Below, piece after piece: positions 20,055 through 28,417 of a stretch of DNA of 64,000 nt. The stretch comes from JANXQG01 sp963824275 (GTDB lineage Bacteria; Planctomycetota; Planctomycetia; Pirellulales; Thermoguttaceae), in the NCBI GenBank assembly GCA_963824275.1, contig CAWGOT010000007.1:372001-436000 (forward strand), given 5' to 3'. Under the pieces are notes generated by a model. That model made no database searches. It was not told the origin of the DNA and saw nothing but the letters and a program-made list of their open reading frames with translations. Numbering within the stretch: position 1 is the first letter of the stretch; each line of letters starts with the position of its first letter. The translations under genes were made by a program, and so were the position numbers.

Positions 20055-20399
20055 CTAAGGCCTTTGTTCGAAAGCACTTAAGAAAATCCTGATTTTCCGG
20101 AATTGGTGCGCGGCAATTTGCTTCCGGGCAACCCGGTATTCGGGTGTCACCATATCCGTTTGGGGGTAGAGTCCGGCGGGCACGATGTCGGTCCTGGTTG
20201 CGCCCGGCGTCGCCTTGTCGGAGGAAGACCGTCGCGTATCCAGATCGCCCGCGAATCGCACTTGGCGGAAACACTGTCGCCAGTGGAAGGGGTTGAGAAC
20301 ACGCCAGCCCTGAAACCATCGGAGCCACGCAATCGGGCGAATGTCGAGCATCGCCCGATACAGGAGGTAGCGGTAGGCGTTCTTTCTATGGTCGTCCAT
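20055..20399 (-). CDS. Small protein of unknown function
   Basis: 114 residues. The first half, rich in Arg, Trp and Tyr (YRYLLYRAMLDIRPIAWL, NPFHWRQCFRQVRFAG), has the look of a genuine small planctomycete protein; the second half is less regular and may be altered sequence. ATG 20399 overlaps the stop of the preceding gene as ATGA, indicating translational coupling. It is the last gene of the minus-strand accessory block. No known family recognised. Confidence 0.5.
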   Translation of the reverse strand: MDDHRKNAYRYLLYRAMLDIRPIAWLRWFQGWRVLNPFHWRQCFRQVRFAGDLDTRRSSSDKATPGATRTDIVPAGLYPQTDMVTPEYRVARKQIAAHQFRKIRIFLSAFEQRP

Positions 20400-21094
20400 C
20401 AGTAGTCAGGGTAAGGATAGCCGAGCCAAGGCCGCCGTCCCATAAATCCCAAGGCCAGTATGCGGACGAGCCATGCGCCCATGTGGGGAGATTCCAAAGC
20501 TGACAAATGCGAGCGCGCTTCCACGACGCGGCCACGTCGAGACAACTCGATTGCCAGTATCATTGTAATGCCAGCCTTTCGTCCATCAGGCAAGGGAATC
20601 TGTTTGGCAGTCTGGATCGCTATATCAAGGTCTCCGAGAATCGCCTGAGTCGATATGACCTCGTCGCGTTGCGTATCTGATGTTGCCGCGCGAATCGCTT
20701 GGTCGTACTGCCGCTCCAATGCGAGCGCAAAATGGCGTTCTTTTGCTGCACACCTACGAGCGAAATCCAAAACTTGCATCTCGTCGTATGGCGGGTACTC
20801 TCGTTCAAGGTCGGCCTGCGGCGGGATTACCCGCCACGGTGGAGGAACCTGGTCGCGTGGAAGGTTTGTGATTACGCCAGTCCAAAAAGCCCAATCTGGC
20901 GCAGTCGCCAGCAACTTTGCACAGCGTTGGGCAACGTCATCATAGCCGAGCAACCGAGCCACTCCACCGAGGAACCGTACTTGTGCTGTGTCGAAACGCC
21001 CGCCTTCTGCGCCTGCCTCAAGGTCCGTTATAGCGTGGTTCATCAAGCGGGCCACAATTTCGGCGTTTTCACCGTGAAGAGTCATCGCGTTCAT
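20399..21094 (-). CDS. Helical protein of unknown function
   Basis: 231 residues, intact. Mostly helical with repeated Ala/Leu/Arg pairs and a TPR-like texture in the second half (ILGDLDIAIQTAKQIP, GRVVEARSHLSALES). No catalytic motif or membrane segment. Downstream gene overlaps by ATGA. Start either 21094 or the ATG nine bases later. In a run of small coupled genes it could be an immunity-type or regulatory protein; this is context only. Confidence 0.6.
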   Translation of the reverse strand: MNAMTLHGENAEIVARLMNHAITDLEAGAEGGRFDTAQVRFLGGVARLLGYDDVAQRCAKLLATAPDWAFWTGVITNLPRDQVPPPWRVIPPQADLEREYPPYDEMQVLDFARRCAAKERHFALALERQYDQAIRAATSDTQRDEVISTQAILGDLDIAIQTAKQIPLPDGRKAGITMILAIELSRRGRVVEARSHLSALESPHMGAWLVRILALGFMGRRPWLGYPYPDY

Positions 21095-21140
21095 CCTAGA
21101 CGGGATGTCTTTGGCTGCGGGGTTTGTGATTTCGCCTACC

Positions 21141-21168
21141 CCTTGGCCTACAGCCCCCTATTCTTGTC
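21141..21168. repeat. 28-base repeat at a gene end, copy A
   Basis: CCTTGGCCTACAGCCCCCTA followed by TTCTTGTC; it differs by one base from 23816-23843. It covers the last codons (DKNRGL, stop) of the gene ending at 21148. Confidence 0.9.
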
Positions 21169-21624
21169 CATCTCGGCATCCAGAACAAGGCTGACCGTCT
21201 CGCATATCACGTCCAGCCAACCGCCACCGCAGCATAGGGCAACATGGACGGGCCGTTGTGCAGGGTGCGATCCTGCTCGCTGGCCTTTGGTATCGTACAG
21301 TATTACTTGTCCCACAAATCCATTTTGCTGGTCGAGAAAGGCAGTCAGGAAGGGGCTATCATCGAGAATGTCGAAGTAGCGAACGAACCAGTCTTCCCGA
21401 GCTTCGTAGGAGGGGGAGTGACGGAACTGCCTTCCGATCATCGACTGGCGCGTTCCCCAGAAGTGAGTGCCACGCAGCAGGAGATGGGCCACCTGGTCCC
21501 GAAGGAGCAGAAGTAATTCGCCGTCCGTGGCAAACGGCGGGTAGGTCACGCCGATAAGTGAACGCTCGAACTCGACAGGGGCCAACGAGTGGAACGTATC
21601 AACGACCTCTTGAAACGGTTTCAT
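21148..21624 (-). CDS. Unrecognised accessory protein ending DKNRGL
   Basis: 158 residues from ATG 21624, which overlaps the previous stop as ATGA. Visible blocks: LLLLLRDQVAHLLLRG, WFVRYFDILDDSPFLTAFL, VILYDTKGQ, ALCCGGGWLDVI. The pattern of a compact alpha/beta single-domain protein with conserved aromatic residues is common among immunity and SUKH-like proteins, but I cannot place it. Its final codons are shared, nearly base for base, with the gene ending at 23823. Confidence 0.6.
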   Translation of the reverse strand: MKPFQEVVDTFHSLAPVEFERSLIGVTYPPFATDGELLLLLRDQVAHLLLRGTHFWGTRQSMIGRQFRHSPSYEAREDWFVRYFDILDDSPFLTAFLDQQNGFVGQVILYDTKGQRAGSHPAQRPVHVALCCGGGWLDVICETVSLVLDAEMDKNRGL

Positions 21625-22386
21625 CAATTCTTGTCTTTCCGCTTTTCCATCAAGGATCGGCCCTTGGCCCAATCCGCCTCGGCCTTCGCCGTTTCGCCCA
21701 TCGCCTTGAATACTTGCCAGCGGCGAAGATAGGTGGTTCCGTCTTCAGGCCGCAACGCGATGGCCGAACTCAAATCGGCAATAGCTGACTCGTTCTCGCC
21801 CAAGCTGATGGTGGGCAAGTCCACGTAGCAAATAAGCCCCAAAATGCTGCTGGGATGCGAGAAATGCGTCGAAGTCGTCAATCGCCCGCTGCCAATCCCC
21901 CGAGAAATAATGAATCGTGGCCCGCGTGTGACGGGCTTCAGAATAGGACGGATCGCTCGCAAGGACATGGTTGAGATCATCGAGCGCAGCTCCTATTTGG
22001 CCGAGCTTCTTCAGCACGCCTGCCCGCCCATAGAAAGCATCGGTATAATCGGGCTTCTTCTGAATCGCTACGTTGTAGTCGGCCAGGGCCTCGGCACGGT
22101 GATCGAGAGCAGCATGGGCGAGAGCGCGGCTGTAGTAGGCTTCGGCCCACTTTCCACCCTTTTCGATGGCCGTAGTGAAATCCACGATTGCAGATTCAGC
22201 TTTGCCCATACGCTGAAGAGCCAAACCCCGACCGAAGATCGCCTTCAGGTGGGTTGGATGGCAATTGGATGGCCTGGGCGTATTCGGCAACGGCATGTTC
22301 ATAGTCCCCAGCCTTGCGCACTCCTGCCCCTGGCGATAGTGGGCGTCGGCATCCGTAGCTCGGGCTTCTGCTTCCTCAACCATCAT
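21624..22386 (-). CDS. TPR repeat protein (frameshifted)
   Basis: About 253 residues after bridging shifts near 22290 and 21815. At least five TPR units are readable: AIFGRGLALQRMGKAESAI, AYYSRALAHAALDHRAEAL, AFYGRAGVLKKLGQIGAAL, ARHTRATIHYFSGDWQRAI and, in the second frame, DLSSAIALRPEDGTTYLRR. No signal peptide. TPR proteins mediate protein contacts; the partner is unknown. It overlaps the preceding gene by 11 bases and the next by ATGA, so it belongs to a coupled run. Confidence 0.75.
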
Positions 22387-23011
22387 GCGTAGCCTGCTTG
22401 TCTTTCCGCCATTGAATATACTTCGGAAGTTCCGTCAGGGCAACGTATCCTCTGGCTTGCGGATCGGTGGGAAGAACGCCGACTTCCAGATGCGCAATGT
22501 CCAAGGCCGCCGACCGTTCTCCGAGTGCGGTATCGAGGATCGTAAAAACGGCGAACATCGATTGCTCTTCAATGCTGGAATCGTAGTTTGGAATCCCCAC
22601 GCGAAGCCCCATTGCGGTCGGTTCGGATTCTCTGACGAGCGGCAGGAACCACATTTCCTTGGGGTCGAAGGCGATGCCCGTGTACGTCGTCTTGAAATCG
22701 AATCCCATCGGCGGTTTCAAGGCAATAAACGACCATCCAGGTAGTGACGGGGCCGCCGCAATGATGGCCTCAGCGAGGGAGAAGACCTCTTTGCGTCCGC
22801 TCGCCGTGACGATGAATTCGCAGGGGGTCGCGTTCACGCACATCTCGAAGTATAGACGCTTATCAATCTGCTGGATCGCCCGAAGCAGATCATCGCACAC
22901 GGAATCAGAGTCGCCCGAAATAGAGCGAAGGTCAGATTCCTTGGCACTGAACCAGGACCAAAACTGACCGATGGGCTCTTTGAGGGCGTTGGACTCTGTT
23001 TCGTCGGACAT
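22376..23011 (-). CDS. Unrecognised accessory protein (about 211 residues)
   Basis: ATG 23011 is preferred because AAGGA lies nine bases upstream; a TTG at 23026 also exists. Blocks such as FWSWFSAKESDL, FIVTASGRKEVFSLAEAI, LPGWSFIALKPPMGFDF and WFLPLVRE suggest an alpha/beta fold. The order (Trp-rich N-terminus, LxGWxxxALKPP, then an acidic tail) recalls immunity-like proteins, but I do not recognise a named family. No membrane segment. It overlaps the downstream TPR gene by 11 bases. Confidence 0.6.
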   Translation of the reverse strand: MSDETESNALKEPIGQFWSWFSAKESDLRSISGDSDSVCDDLLRAIQQIDKRLYFEMCVNATPCEFIVTASGRKEVFSLAEAIIAAAPSLPGWSFIALKPPMGFDFKTTYTGIAFDPKEMWFLPLVRESEPTAMGLRVGIPNYDSSIEEQSMFAVFTILDTALGERSAALDIAHLEVGVLPTDPQARGYVALTELPKYIQWRKDKQATHDG

Positions 23012-23022
23012 GCTGCGATCCT

Positions 23023-23800
23023 TCAAGGTTTCTTCGGCGGCGGCCCCTTGGCGGGCTGTCGATGCGGAAGCGCACGATACAGCTTCTCGTTGCCCAATTG
23101 GACTTCGACCCGATGCCGAATATAGTCGTCACCGTGGCTCCTGGCAAGTGCGATGGCCTTGGGAACCAGCGGCTTGTGGGATTCAGGGTACTTCTTCGGA
23201 TCGAGGGCAAGGGTTGGAATTATGCTGCGCTGCACGTCCACGTTGTCGGTGGTCAGGAACAATTCCAGCAATCGGACGCCAATTCGTTGGCGAATATCGG
23301 CAAGGGACTCGTAAGCGGCTCGGGATTCGGGCGTGGCGTACTCGATGCTGAAGTTGGGAACATTGGGCGAAAACTCCACCTTCATGCCCGCCCAATAGAG
23401 TGCGTTGATCGCACCCGCCTGCTCGAAGGTGTCGCCCTTGTCGATGAATTTCAAGCAGCGCCTCTTTGACGCGACGATTCCCAAAATGCTTCACCGCAGG
23501 CTCGATGAAACGCCTATTCAAGCTGGGATCGACCTCGTAGACTCCAGCCGTAATGAGCGGCTGGAAGAAGTCCTCGCCAATCTTCTCCGTCCCGTTGAGG
23601 ACGAGGGACACGAAGAAACTGCGTGGTCCGTCGTCGAGATGGTCCAAGAGCCACTGATGCTCTACTGCTGTCAGGCTTTTGAACCGCTCTACGATTTCGG
23701 CTTCCAAGTCCGTCAAGAAAGTGTACTGCTCGCCTGTGATTTCGCCCTGCGTCTCCGCATCCACTTTCACGTATTTGTCGCAGTATTCGTCTATGGTCAT
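23023..23800 (-). CDS. Helical (HEAT-like) protein of unknown function, frameshifted
   Basis: About 258 residues from ATG 23800, with one shift near 23465 after which the second half (FIDKGDTFEQAGAINALYWAG) continues smoothly. Features: MTIDEYCDKYV, HQWLLDHLDDGPRSFFVSLV, FFQPLITAGVYEVDPSLNRRF, then paired helices resembling HEAT repeats (LLELFLTTDNVDVQRSIIPT), and a basic/proline tail PKKP. I cannot assign a function. It lies 22 bases from the preceding gene and just before the gene starting at 23011. Confidence 0.6.
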
Positions 23801-23815
23801 GGCAGCACCAATATC

Positions 23816-23843
23816 CCTTGGCCTACAGGCCCCTATTCTTGTC
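23816..23843. repeat. 28-base repeat at a gene end, copy B
   Basis: CCTTGGCCTACAGGCCCCTA followed by TTCTTGTC; 27 of 28 bases match copy A at 21141. It covers the end (DKNRGL, stop) of the gene ending at 23823. Confidence 0.9.
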
Positions 23844-24410
23844 GAACCACTCCCGCCGATTCCAATGGGCGGCCCTTGCCCCAAGCGGCTCGAACCGAAT
23901 TCTGGGATCGTCACTTTGGACCAGGGCCAGAAGGCGGCGACCGAGCAGAAGGTGGTCACGGGAATTGGATTCGATTATATCGAGAACGCCTTGTGCAAAC
24001 TCGGGCTTTGCCGCGTTCAGAAGATCGTAGCGGAGAAAGCAGAGGACCAGACCGCCATCGAAGTCCATTCCGAACGCATCGTTCAGGGCATCAAGATTGC
24101 CCGTCCACTCGTCATACCCCGCGTCGTAGAGACTCCAAATTGCTGGAATCAACTGCCGCAAGCACCGATCACATTTCTGGAAATCTTCATTCGTGAACTT
24201 TGCCCACTTCTGGTAGCGGGAGCCGATGTGGGAATTCTGAAGGAACGATTCTTCCAGCGTCAGTGGAAAGTAGTGAACGAGCGCATGCTCGACAGCGTTG
24301 ATTATGTCTCCGAGAAGATGATAAATGACCACCGCCAGCGAGCCACGACACCGCTCAAGGAAAATCAGATCGGTCGAATAGCGAAACAACGCTGGTAGGC
24401 CGTCGAACAT
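23823..24410 (-). CDS. Unrecognised accessory protein ending DKNRGL
   Basis: 195 residues, intact. Blocks: LAVVIYHLLGDIINAVEHALVH, WSLYDAGYDEWTGNLDALNDAFG, GLVLCFLRYDLLNAA. The WTGNLDALNDAF element resembles barstar-type inhibitors (a short helix with Asn/Asp/Leu pattern), which would fit an immunity role, but the match is only by eye. The last six residues and following bases are shared with the gene ending at 21148. The frame upstream of ATG 24410 closes quickly (TGA), which supports this start. Gap of 174 bases upstream holds no gene I can support. Confidence 0.6.
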   Translation of the reverse strand: MFDGLPALFRYSTDLIFLERCRGSLAVVIYHLLGDIINAVEHALVHYFPLTLEESFLQNSHIGSRYQKWAKFTNEDFQKCDRCLRQLIPAIWSLYDAGYDEWTGNLDALNDAFGMDFDGGLVLCFLRYDLLNAAKPEFAQGVLDIIESNSRDHLLLGRRLLALVQSDDPRIRFEPLGARAAHWNRREWFDKNRGL

Positions 24411-24584
24411 CGGATTCTCTGTCGCTCAATAGGAAAATGGAGTGTCGCTGGGCGAGGACGATTGCTGCATGTCTGCCCAAATCATCGTCGAGTATACCAA
24501 ACCCACGGTCAAGGTGGCCCTTCCGAATGCCGAAACTCAGCGAATCCCTCTACCCATTCCCTCTGTTCTTCGGTATCGGGACAG

Positions 24585-24983
24585 TCATTTGCACTTTCGT
24601 CTGCGCCCCAAGTAGAACTCCACGAGAATGCTGGCAAGGTAAAGCACGATCCCGCTGCCGAAGATCACTCCCACGCAATGGAGGATAGGGCCTTCGACCA
24701 TCATAGAGACGAAGCAACCGACGGCAAGCAGCAGCATTCCAAAGCCTCGCACCCCTGCCATCGCACGCTGGGCGATGGTTTCACCGCCGCCGCCGCGCAA
24801 CATAATCCAGACATTTAGAGCGGCGGGTAGCACGAAGGCGACAAGGACAAACGAAGAAAAGAGTGCGGAGCCGAACTGCAAATGGAATGCAATTCCACCA
24901 ACCCAAAGCACCGTTCCGCCCACGAAGACGGCGAGTGCCAAGAGTGCCATGAATATGCAAGATTCGCAGAAGAACCGTGTCAA
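24585..24983 (-). CDS. Small membrane protein, four predicted helices
   Basis: 132 residues. Hydrophobic stretches: MALLALAVFVGGTVLWVGG, LFSSFVLVAFVLPAALNV, GFGMLLLAVGCFVSMM, CVGVIFGSGIVLYLASI, ending in a basic tail (YLGRRRKCK) that favours a cytoplasmic C-terminus. No known family. Part of the minus-strand accessory series, 18 bases after the preceding gene. Confidence 0.65.
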   Translation of the reverse strand: MTRFFCESCIFMALLALAVFVGGTVLWVGGIAFHLQFGSALFSSFVLVAFVLPAALNVWIMLRGGGGETIAQRAMAGVRGFGMLLLAVGCFVSMMVEGPILHCVGVIFGSGIVLYLASILVEFYLGRRRKCK

Positions 24984-25001
24984 GCTGAAACTCCAATGGT
25001 C

Positions 25002-25718
25002 TCAAAGGCAAATCCACAGCAGCAAGTCCTTGCCTAGGAGCCGCGCAGTGTCGGCCAAGTCGGCAACCTCACGAAGCACCGATTCGACCTCTTCGTATTC
25101 CCACCCCTCAAGCTCATCCGTCGCGGCCCACGCCTCAGCTACGGGCTGCACTTCTTCAGTTTCCATGCCCGACACTTCTGCCAGGGCATCTCGCAACTGG
25201 CGTGGGATTTCGTAGACCCACGGGCCATTATCAGAGACATTGTGCAAAAGAGCAATCTGGTCAACGAGTTTGCCCACAGCCTCGGCCTCCGAAGCCTTTG
25301 TCAGAATCGCCCACAGGCTTCCCAACGTCACGGGATCGAGAGTCTTGATCTCGATGCCTTCCCAGTCGCGGGCTGGCTCATCGCACTGGGCCACGTCTTG
25401 GGCTTCTTGCGGATCGGCAATTATCAAGTCAGACAGGACGCTCATAATGTCTTTCCAAAAGGGAAAGGCAACGACATCCTCCGTCACCTTCTTGTCCACT
25501 TGATCTTGGGTAAGGCTCGCATCGTAGGGATTGAAATGTCCGTGAGTGATCTCCGTGATGTAGACCGTCGCCTCCTCGCCGTGGTCGCAAATCAACAAAT
25601 CGCCTATCTCCGCAAGCCCCGATGGCAGCCTGATTATGGGATCGGGGGGAGAGGAGAACAAGAACGGCTTGTCTGGGAATGCCTCTCGAACGGCAGGGAT
25701 TAGGCGGTTTCGGATCAT
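25002..25718 (-). CDS. Two-domain accessory protein, immunity-like
   Basis: 238 residues, intact. First domain: RLPSGLAEIGDLLICDHGEEATVYI style block with ITHGHFNPYD, a small alpha/beta module. Second domain: TLGSLWAILTKAS, NGPWVYEIPRQLRDALAEV, PVAEAWAATDEL, LGKDLLLWICL, matching a common uncharacterised bacterial family that I remember by its AxxWAxTxE and terminal LLLW pattern. The fusion of the two is unusual in my experience. Strongly acidic. No enzyme motif. Immunity or regulatory role is a guess from context. Confidence 0.6.
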   Translation of the reverse strand: MIRNRLIPAVREAFPDKPFLFSSPPDPIIRLPSGLAEIGDLLICDHGEEATVYITEITHGHFNPYDASLTQDQVDKKVTEDVVAFPFWKDIMSVLSDLIIADPQEAQDVAQCDEPARDWEGIEIKTLDPVTLGSLWAILTKASEAEAVGKLVDQIALLHNVSDNGPWVYEIPRQLRDALAEVSGMETEEVQPVAEAWAATDELEGWEYEEVESVLREVADLADTARLLGKDLLLWICL

Positions 25719-25727
25719 TTCTGGATT

Positions 25728-26357
25728 CTATGCAGCAGGTTTCTCGGGAAGGCCAAACGGCGGCAGTTGCCTCACGGTCGAATTCAAACGCAGGGACTTT
25801 TCGATGTGCCGCAGCACGGTTCTCAGCCTCGACAACGGATGCTTGGGGAACTCCGCGTCGTACTTTGGATCATCGGGCGCAAAACCAGCGGGCAGGCCAG
25901 AGCCATCCCGAACCACGTCGCCCTTCGCCAACATCCTGGCGAGGATAACAGATTCGCGGAGTCCAGTCATGCCGCGTTCCTGGCACTGCACTTTTAGAAC
26001 GAAGCTGAAGTCCCTGAAGGGGATGATGATTGATCCCAGGTAGGTCATCCCGCTTGGCTGTTGAGGCACCTTGATGATCGTTTGCACGGAGGGCGGGCCG
26101 TCGAGGGAAATTAGGCTGAGTTCGACAAACTTGCTGGCAGTTTCCGCCAGCGATGAGGAGAAACGCTGGCGAAGTTCCTCCTCAGAATGAAGATTCTGGG
26201 GAAGATCGGGGTCAATTGGAAAGAAGAACACAGCGATCCCATCGCCCTGCGGCGTGAACCAGATATGCTTACCGTCACGTACTCCAAGGTCTTGGAAGCC
26301 AGCGGTATCGAAGGCGACAGAGGAGAGGGACGGGTGTTCTTCTATTTGGGATGGCAT
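25728..26357 (-). CDS. Unrecognised accessory protein (209 residues)
   Basis: Intact frame. Core blocks: GKHIWFTPQGDGIAVFFFPI, PSGMTYLGSIIIPFRDFSFV, QCQERGMTGLRESV, then GLPAGFAPDDPKYDAEFPKHPLS style tail. The run PSGMTYLGS..PFRDFSF followed by GMTGxRE looks conserved and probably defines a family, yet I cannot name it. It starts after a 99-base gap and ends nine bases before the next gene. No signal peptide or membrane segment. Confidence 0.6.
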   Translation of the reverse strand: MPSQIEEHPSLSSVAFDTAGFQDLGVRDGKHIWFTPQGDGIAVFFFPIDPDLPQNLHSEEELRQRFSSSLAETASKFVELSLISLDGPPSVQTIIKVPQQPSGMTYLGSIIIPFRDFSFVLKVQCQERGMTGLRESVILARMLAKGDVVRDGSGLPAGFAPDDPKYDAEFPKHPLSRLRTVLRHIEKSLRLNSTVRQLPPFGLPEKPAA

Positions 26358-26456
26358 GGTTCATATTCCCTTCTTTGCCTGATAGCGCCCTTTGCCTGTA
26401 ACCATGATGCCTATTCTATCAGAAAAAGAGTCGTCCAAGCAGTCAGACAGTCCAGA

Positions 26457-26861
26457 CTATTCCCCGCCCCCTTCCTCGTATGCCTGCCGCTCGAACGGAT
26501 TGTCGCGGTAGGGTCTGCGGCGCATCAGCCAAAGCACCAAGGAGCAGCCCAGATAGGCAGGCCCCATCAGCGGCCCCCATCGCTCATATTGGCGCACGTG
26601 GACCATTTCGTGGTCGCGGGAAATGTCCAAGGCGGCGTCCGTTTGGCCGAGGACCGTATGGCCCAAGGTGAAGGCCAGCGTGAATTGCCCGTTGGGAAGT
26701 CGATGCAGGAGCCACTTCACGCCGCCGCCGTAGAATTCGATGACGCGGCCACGGATGCGGGCATGGCCGCCCGAGCAAAGGCCGATGGAGCCAAGAAGCA
26801 GGCCGACGAGCGTGTAGGGGGAGGCCCAGAGAATGGCGAGGAGGCGAAGGGGTGCGGTCAT
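26457..26861 (-). CDS. Membrane protein with an HExxH metal-binding motif
   Basis: 134 residues from ATG 26861, which overlaps the previous stop as ATGA. The N-terminus is a membrane segment (LRLLAILWASPYTLVGLLLG). The C-terminal half has DHEMVHVRQYERWGP, an HExxH motif, followed by a hydrophobic AYLGCSLVLWLM and DNPFERQAYEEGGG, whose Glu could be the third ligand. This pattern resembles small membrane metallopeptidase-like proteins. Whether it cleaves anything is unknown. The coupled upstream gene is Cys-rich. Confidence 0.65.
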   Translation of the reverse strand: MTAPLRLLAILWASPYTLVGLLLGSIGLCSGGHARIRGRVIEFYGGGVKWLLHRLPNGQFTLAFTLGHTVLGQTDAALDISRDHEMVHVRQYERWGPLMGPAYLGCSLVLWLMRRRPYRDNPFERQAYEEGGGE

Positions 26862-27252
26862 GAGGTTTCGGACGACTCCCATAGCTCCAAGAAACTGATG
26901 ATCGGGTTCAAATCGAAGACGCTTTGCATCAGGGGGCATCGCGCTTCGTCAACGGTGGCAAAAAAGGGGGAGTCGTCTGCGCTCTTCACCTGTGCGATGC
27001 GTGAGTCGTAGTCGAGCGTCCGATACTTGGCAAGCATGTAGTTCTTCGGATGGACGTAGCCAGGCGGTGCCCAAAGGATGCGGTAGAACACGCGATTTTG
27101 ATCCTCACCAATCGCCTCGCTGCCGTGTGTTGAGGGGTCGCGGACTCGTTCGGTACGCTCGGCACGTCGCTCAAGTGGGCAGTCAGGGTGCCGCTGTTTC
27201 CACCATTCCAGGTAATGGGCGTTGCAGCAAAACTCCAGGGGGCCTTATTCAT
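26858..27252 (-). CDS. Cys-containing accessory protein, frameshift near its start
   Basis: About 130 residues if one C is restored in a C run near 27238: then MNKAP joins LEFCCNAHYLEWWKQ, which continues unbroken through RVFYRILWAPPGYVHPKNY to the stop at 26858. Without the correction only the last 77 residues have an ATG-like start (27091). The start ATG overlaps the stop of the upstream gene. No named family; the paired Cys and HPDCP suggest a metal site shared in style with its upstream neighbour. Confidence 0.55.
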
Positions 27253-27583
27253 CATCGACCTGAATGCCATCCTCGAATGGACCGTTGCAAACTGAGCAGG
27301 TGCCCGCTTTGACTCTTTGCGGGCGGTTGTTCCCGTGCCACGGGATTCTACGATACAGAACCCCTTTTTCATGCAGCCCGCAGGCGAGGATGGGACCGTC
27401 AGGAATCTCGCTCTTCGTGTGCCAATTGGCGCAGTATGTCCAAAGTGGATTGGGGATGGGTATGTCGCGGATTATGCAATAGGCCCTCTCGAAGGCTACC
27501 TTGTCTTCAGGCAAGCCCCATTTTCCGCCGTTGGCCCTATTGAACCCGCAGACGCCACAATTGTCGATGCCACCGTTCGGCAT
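27245..27583 (-). CDS. Cys-rich, probably zinc-binding small protein
   Basis: 112 residues. Cysteines come in sets: NCGVCGFNRANGGKWG near the N-terminus, CIIRDIPIPNPLWTYCANWH in the middle, ACGLHE, and TCSVCNGPFEDG near the end. The CGxCxFN...TYCxN pattern is one I associate with a recurrent uncharacterised bacterial family. Its stop overlaps the next start. Intact. Role unknown. Confidence 0.6.
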   Translation of the reverse strand: MPNGGIDNCGVCGFNRANGGKWGLPEDKVAFERAYCIIRDIPIPNPLWTYCANWHTKSEIPDGPILACGLHEKGVLYRRIPWHGNNRPQRVKAGTCSVCNGPFEDGIQVDDE

Positions 27584-27613
27584 GCTCGTACCTCCCGTCG
27601 TAAAATGGTCGTC

Positions 27614-27799
27614 CTATTCCGAATCCTTCTTGCCGACGAATTCATCGAAGTCCTCCCGAAGATCGCGTAAGGCACGATCAACAAGTCGGCGGATTTGCCG
27701 CTCCAACTCATCGACACTCCGCTTTTCCTTGGGAAGGGCCATCCAGCAAAACTGGATCGCCTGCCGTATCTGATGGTCAATCTGGCTCGGGCTGAACAA
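27614..27799 (-). CDS. Very small helical protein
   Basis: 61 residues: MFSPSQIDHQIRQAIQF then a charged amphipathic helix (ELERQIRRLVDRALRDL) and an acidic end. Codon use looks normal and it fits the spacing of the gene series (30 bases to the next start). Could be a small regulator or antitoxin-like protein; no evidence for either. Confidence 0.45.
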   Translation of the reverse strand: MFSPSQIDHQIRQAIQFCWMALPKEKRSVDELERQIRRLVDRALRDLREDFDEFVGKKDSE

Positions 27800-27854
27800 A
27801 GGCAGAAAAGGCCGAGGAGGGCTAGTTGACGGACTGGCATGGGCGTTTCTCCAT

Positions 27855-28412
27855 TTACCAACGACCTAGTGCCCTTCCGACAGACGGCAATACTCCCCAG
27901 GCAAAAACGAACATGAGCAGAAAACCATATCGGACCAGGACAATATCGCCCTGGGTGGGTGAACTCGGTCGGCGGAACACGATAATGAAAAACGACAGCC
28001 AATAGGCCACGATGGCGGTCACGGCTGCGCAAATGGTCTGTCCTTGGTCCAGCATCAATAGAGCCAGGATGATGACAATGCCTTGTTGAAGCAAGGCCGT
28101 TTTGGTTGGGGGCCAATATGCGGACGAAATCGGGCGTGAAGTCCACTCGCTGCTGTCCCCTTGATCTGGCACGGATTGCCGTTGCCAGAGGCGATAACCA
28201 ATGAAATGCACTACGGCCATGATAGCAGCGAGCAGGGCGCATCGTCCCATCACCATGCTGACGCTTCCCCAAAACCAGCAAATGAACGAACCCCAGAAAG
28301 CGACGTTGATTCCAAACGAAATCGTCAGCGCAAGCAGCGCAATACGGTTGGAAGGCCGACCTGGAACCTTGCGGTCGCTCGACGGTTCTGGATTCGTCGT
28401 TTCGTCCGACAT
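27855..28412 (-). CDS. Membrane protein of unknown function
   Basis: 185 residues from ATG 28412. A short charged N-terminus (MSDETTNPEPSSDR) precedes helices: IALLALTISFGINVAFWGSF, MGRCALLAAIMAVVHFIGY, GIVIILALLMLDQ, AAVTAIVAYWLSFFIIV and FLLMFVFAWGVLPSV. The N-terminal MSDET resembles that of the gene starting at 23011. Ends 55 bases before the 61-residue ORF. Not assignable. Confidence 0.6.
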   Translation of the reverse strand: MSDETTNPEPSSDRKVPGRPSNRIALLALTISFGINVAFWGSFICWFWGSVSMVMGRCALLAAIMAVVHFIGYRLWQRQSVPDQGDSSEWTSRPISSAYWPPTKTALLQQGIVIILALLMLDQGQTICAAVTAIVAYWLSFFIIVFRRPSSPTQGDIVLVRYGFLLMFVFAWGVLPSVGRALGRW

Positions 28413-28417
28413 GCCAT

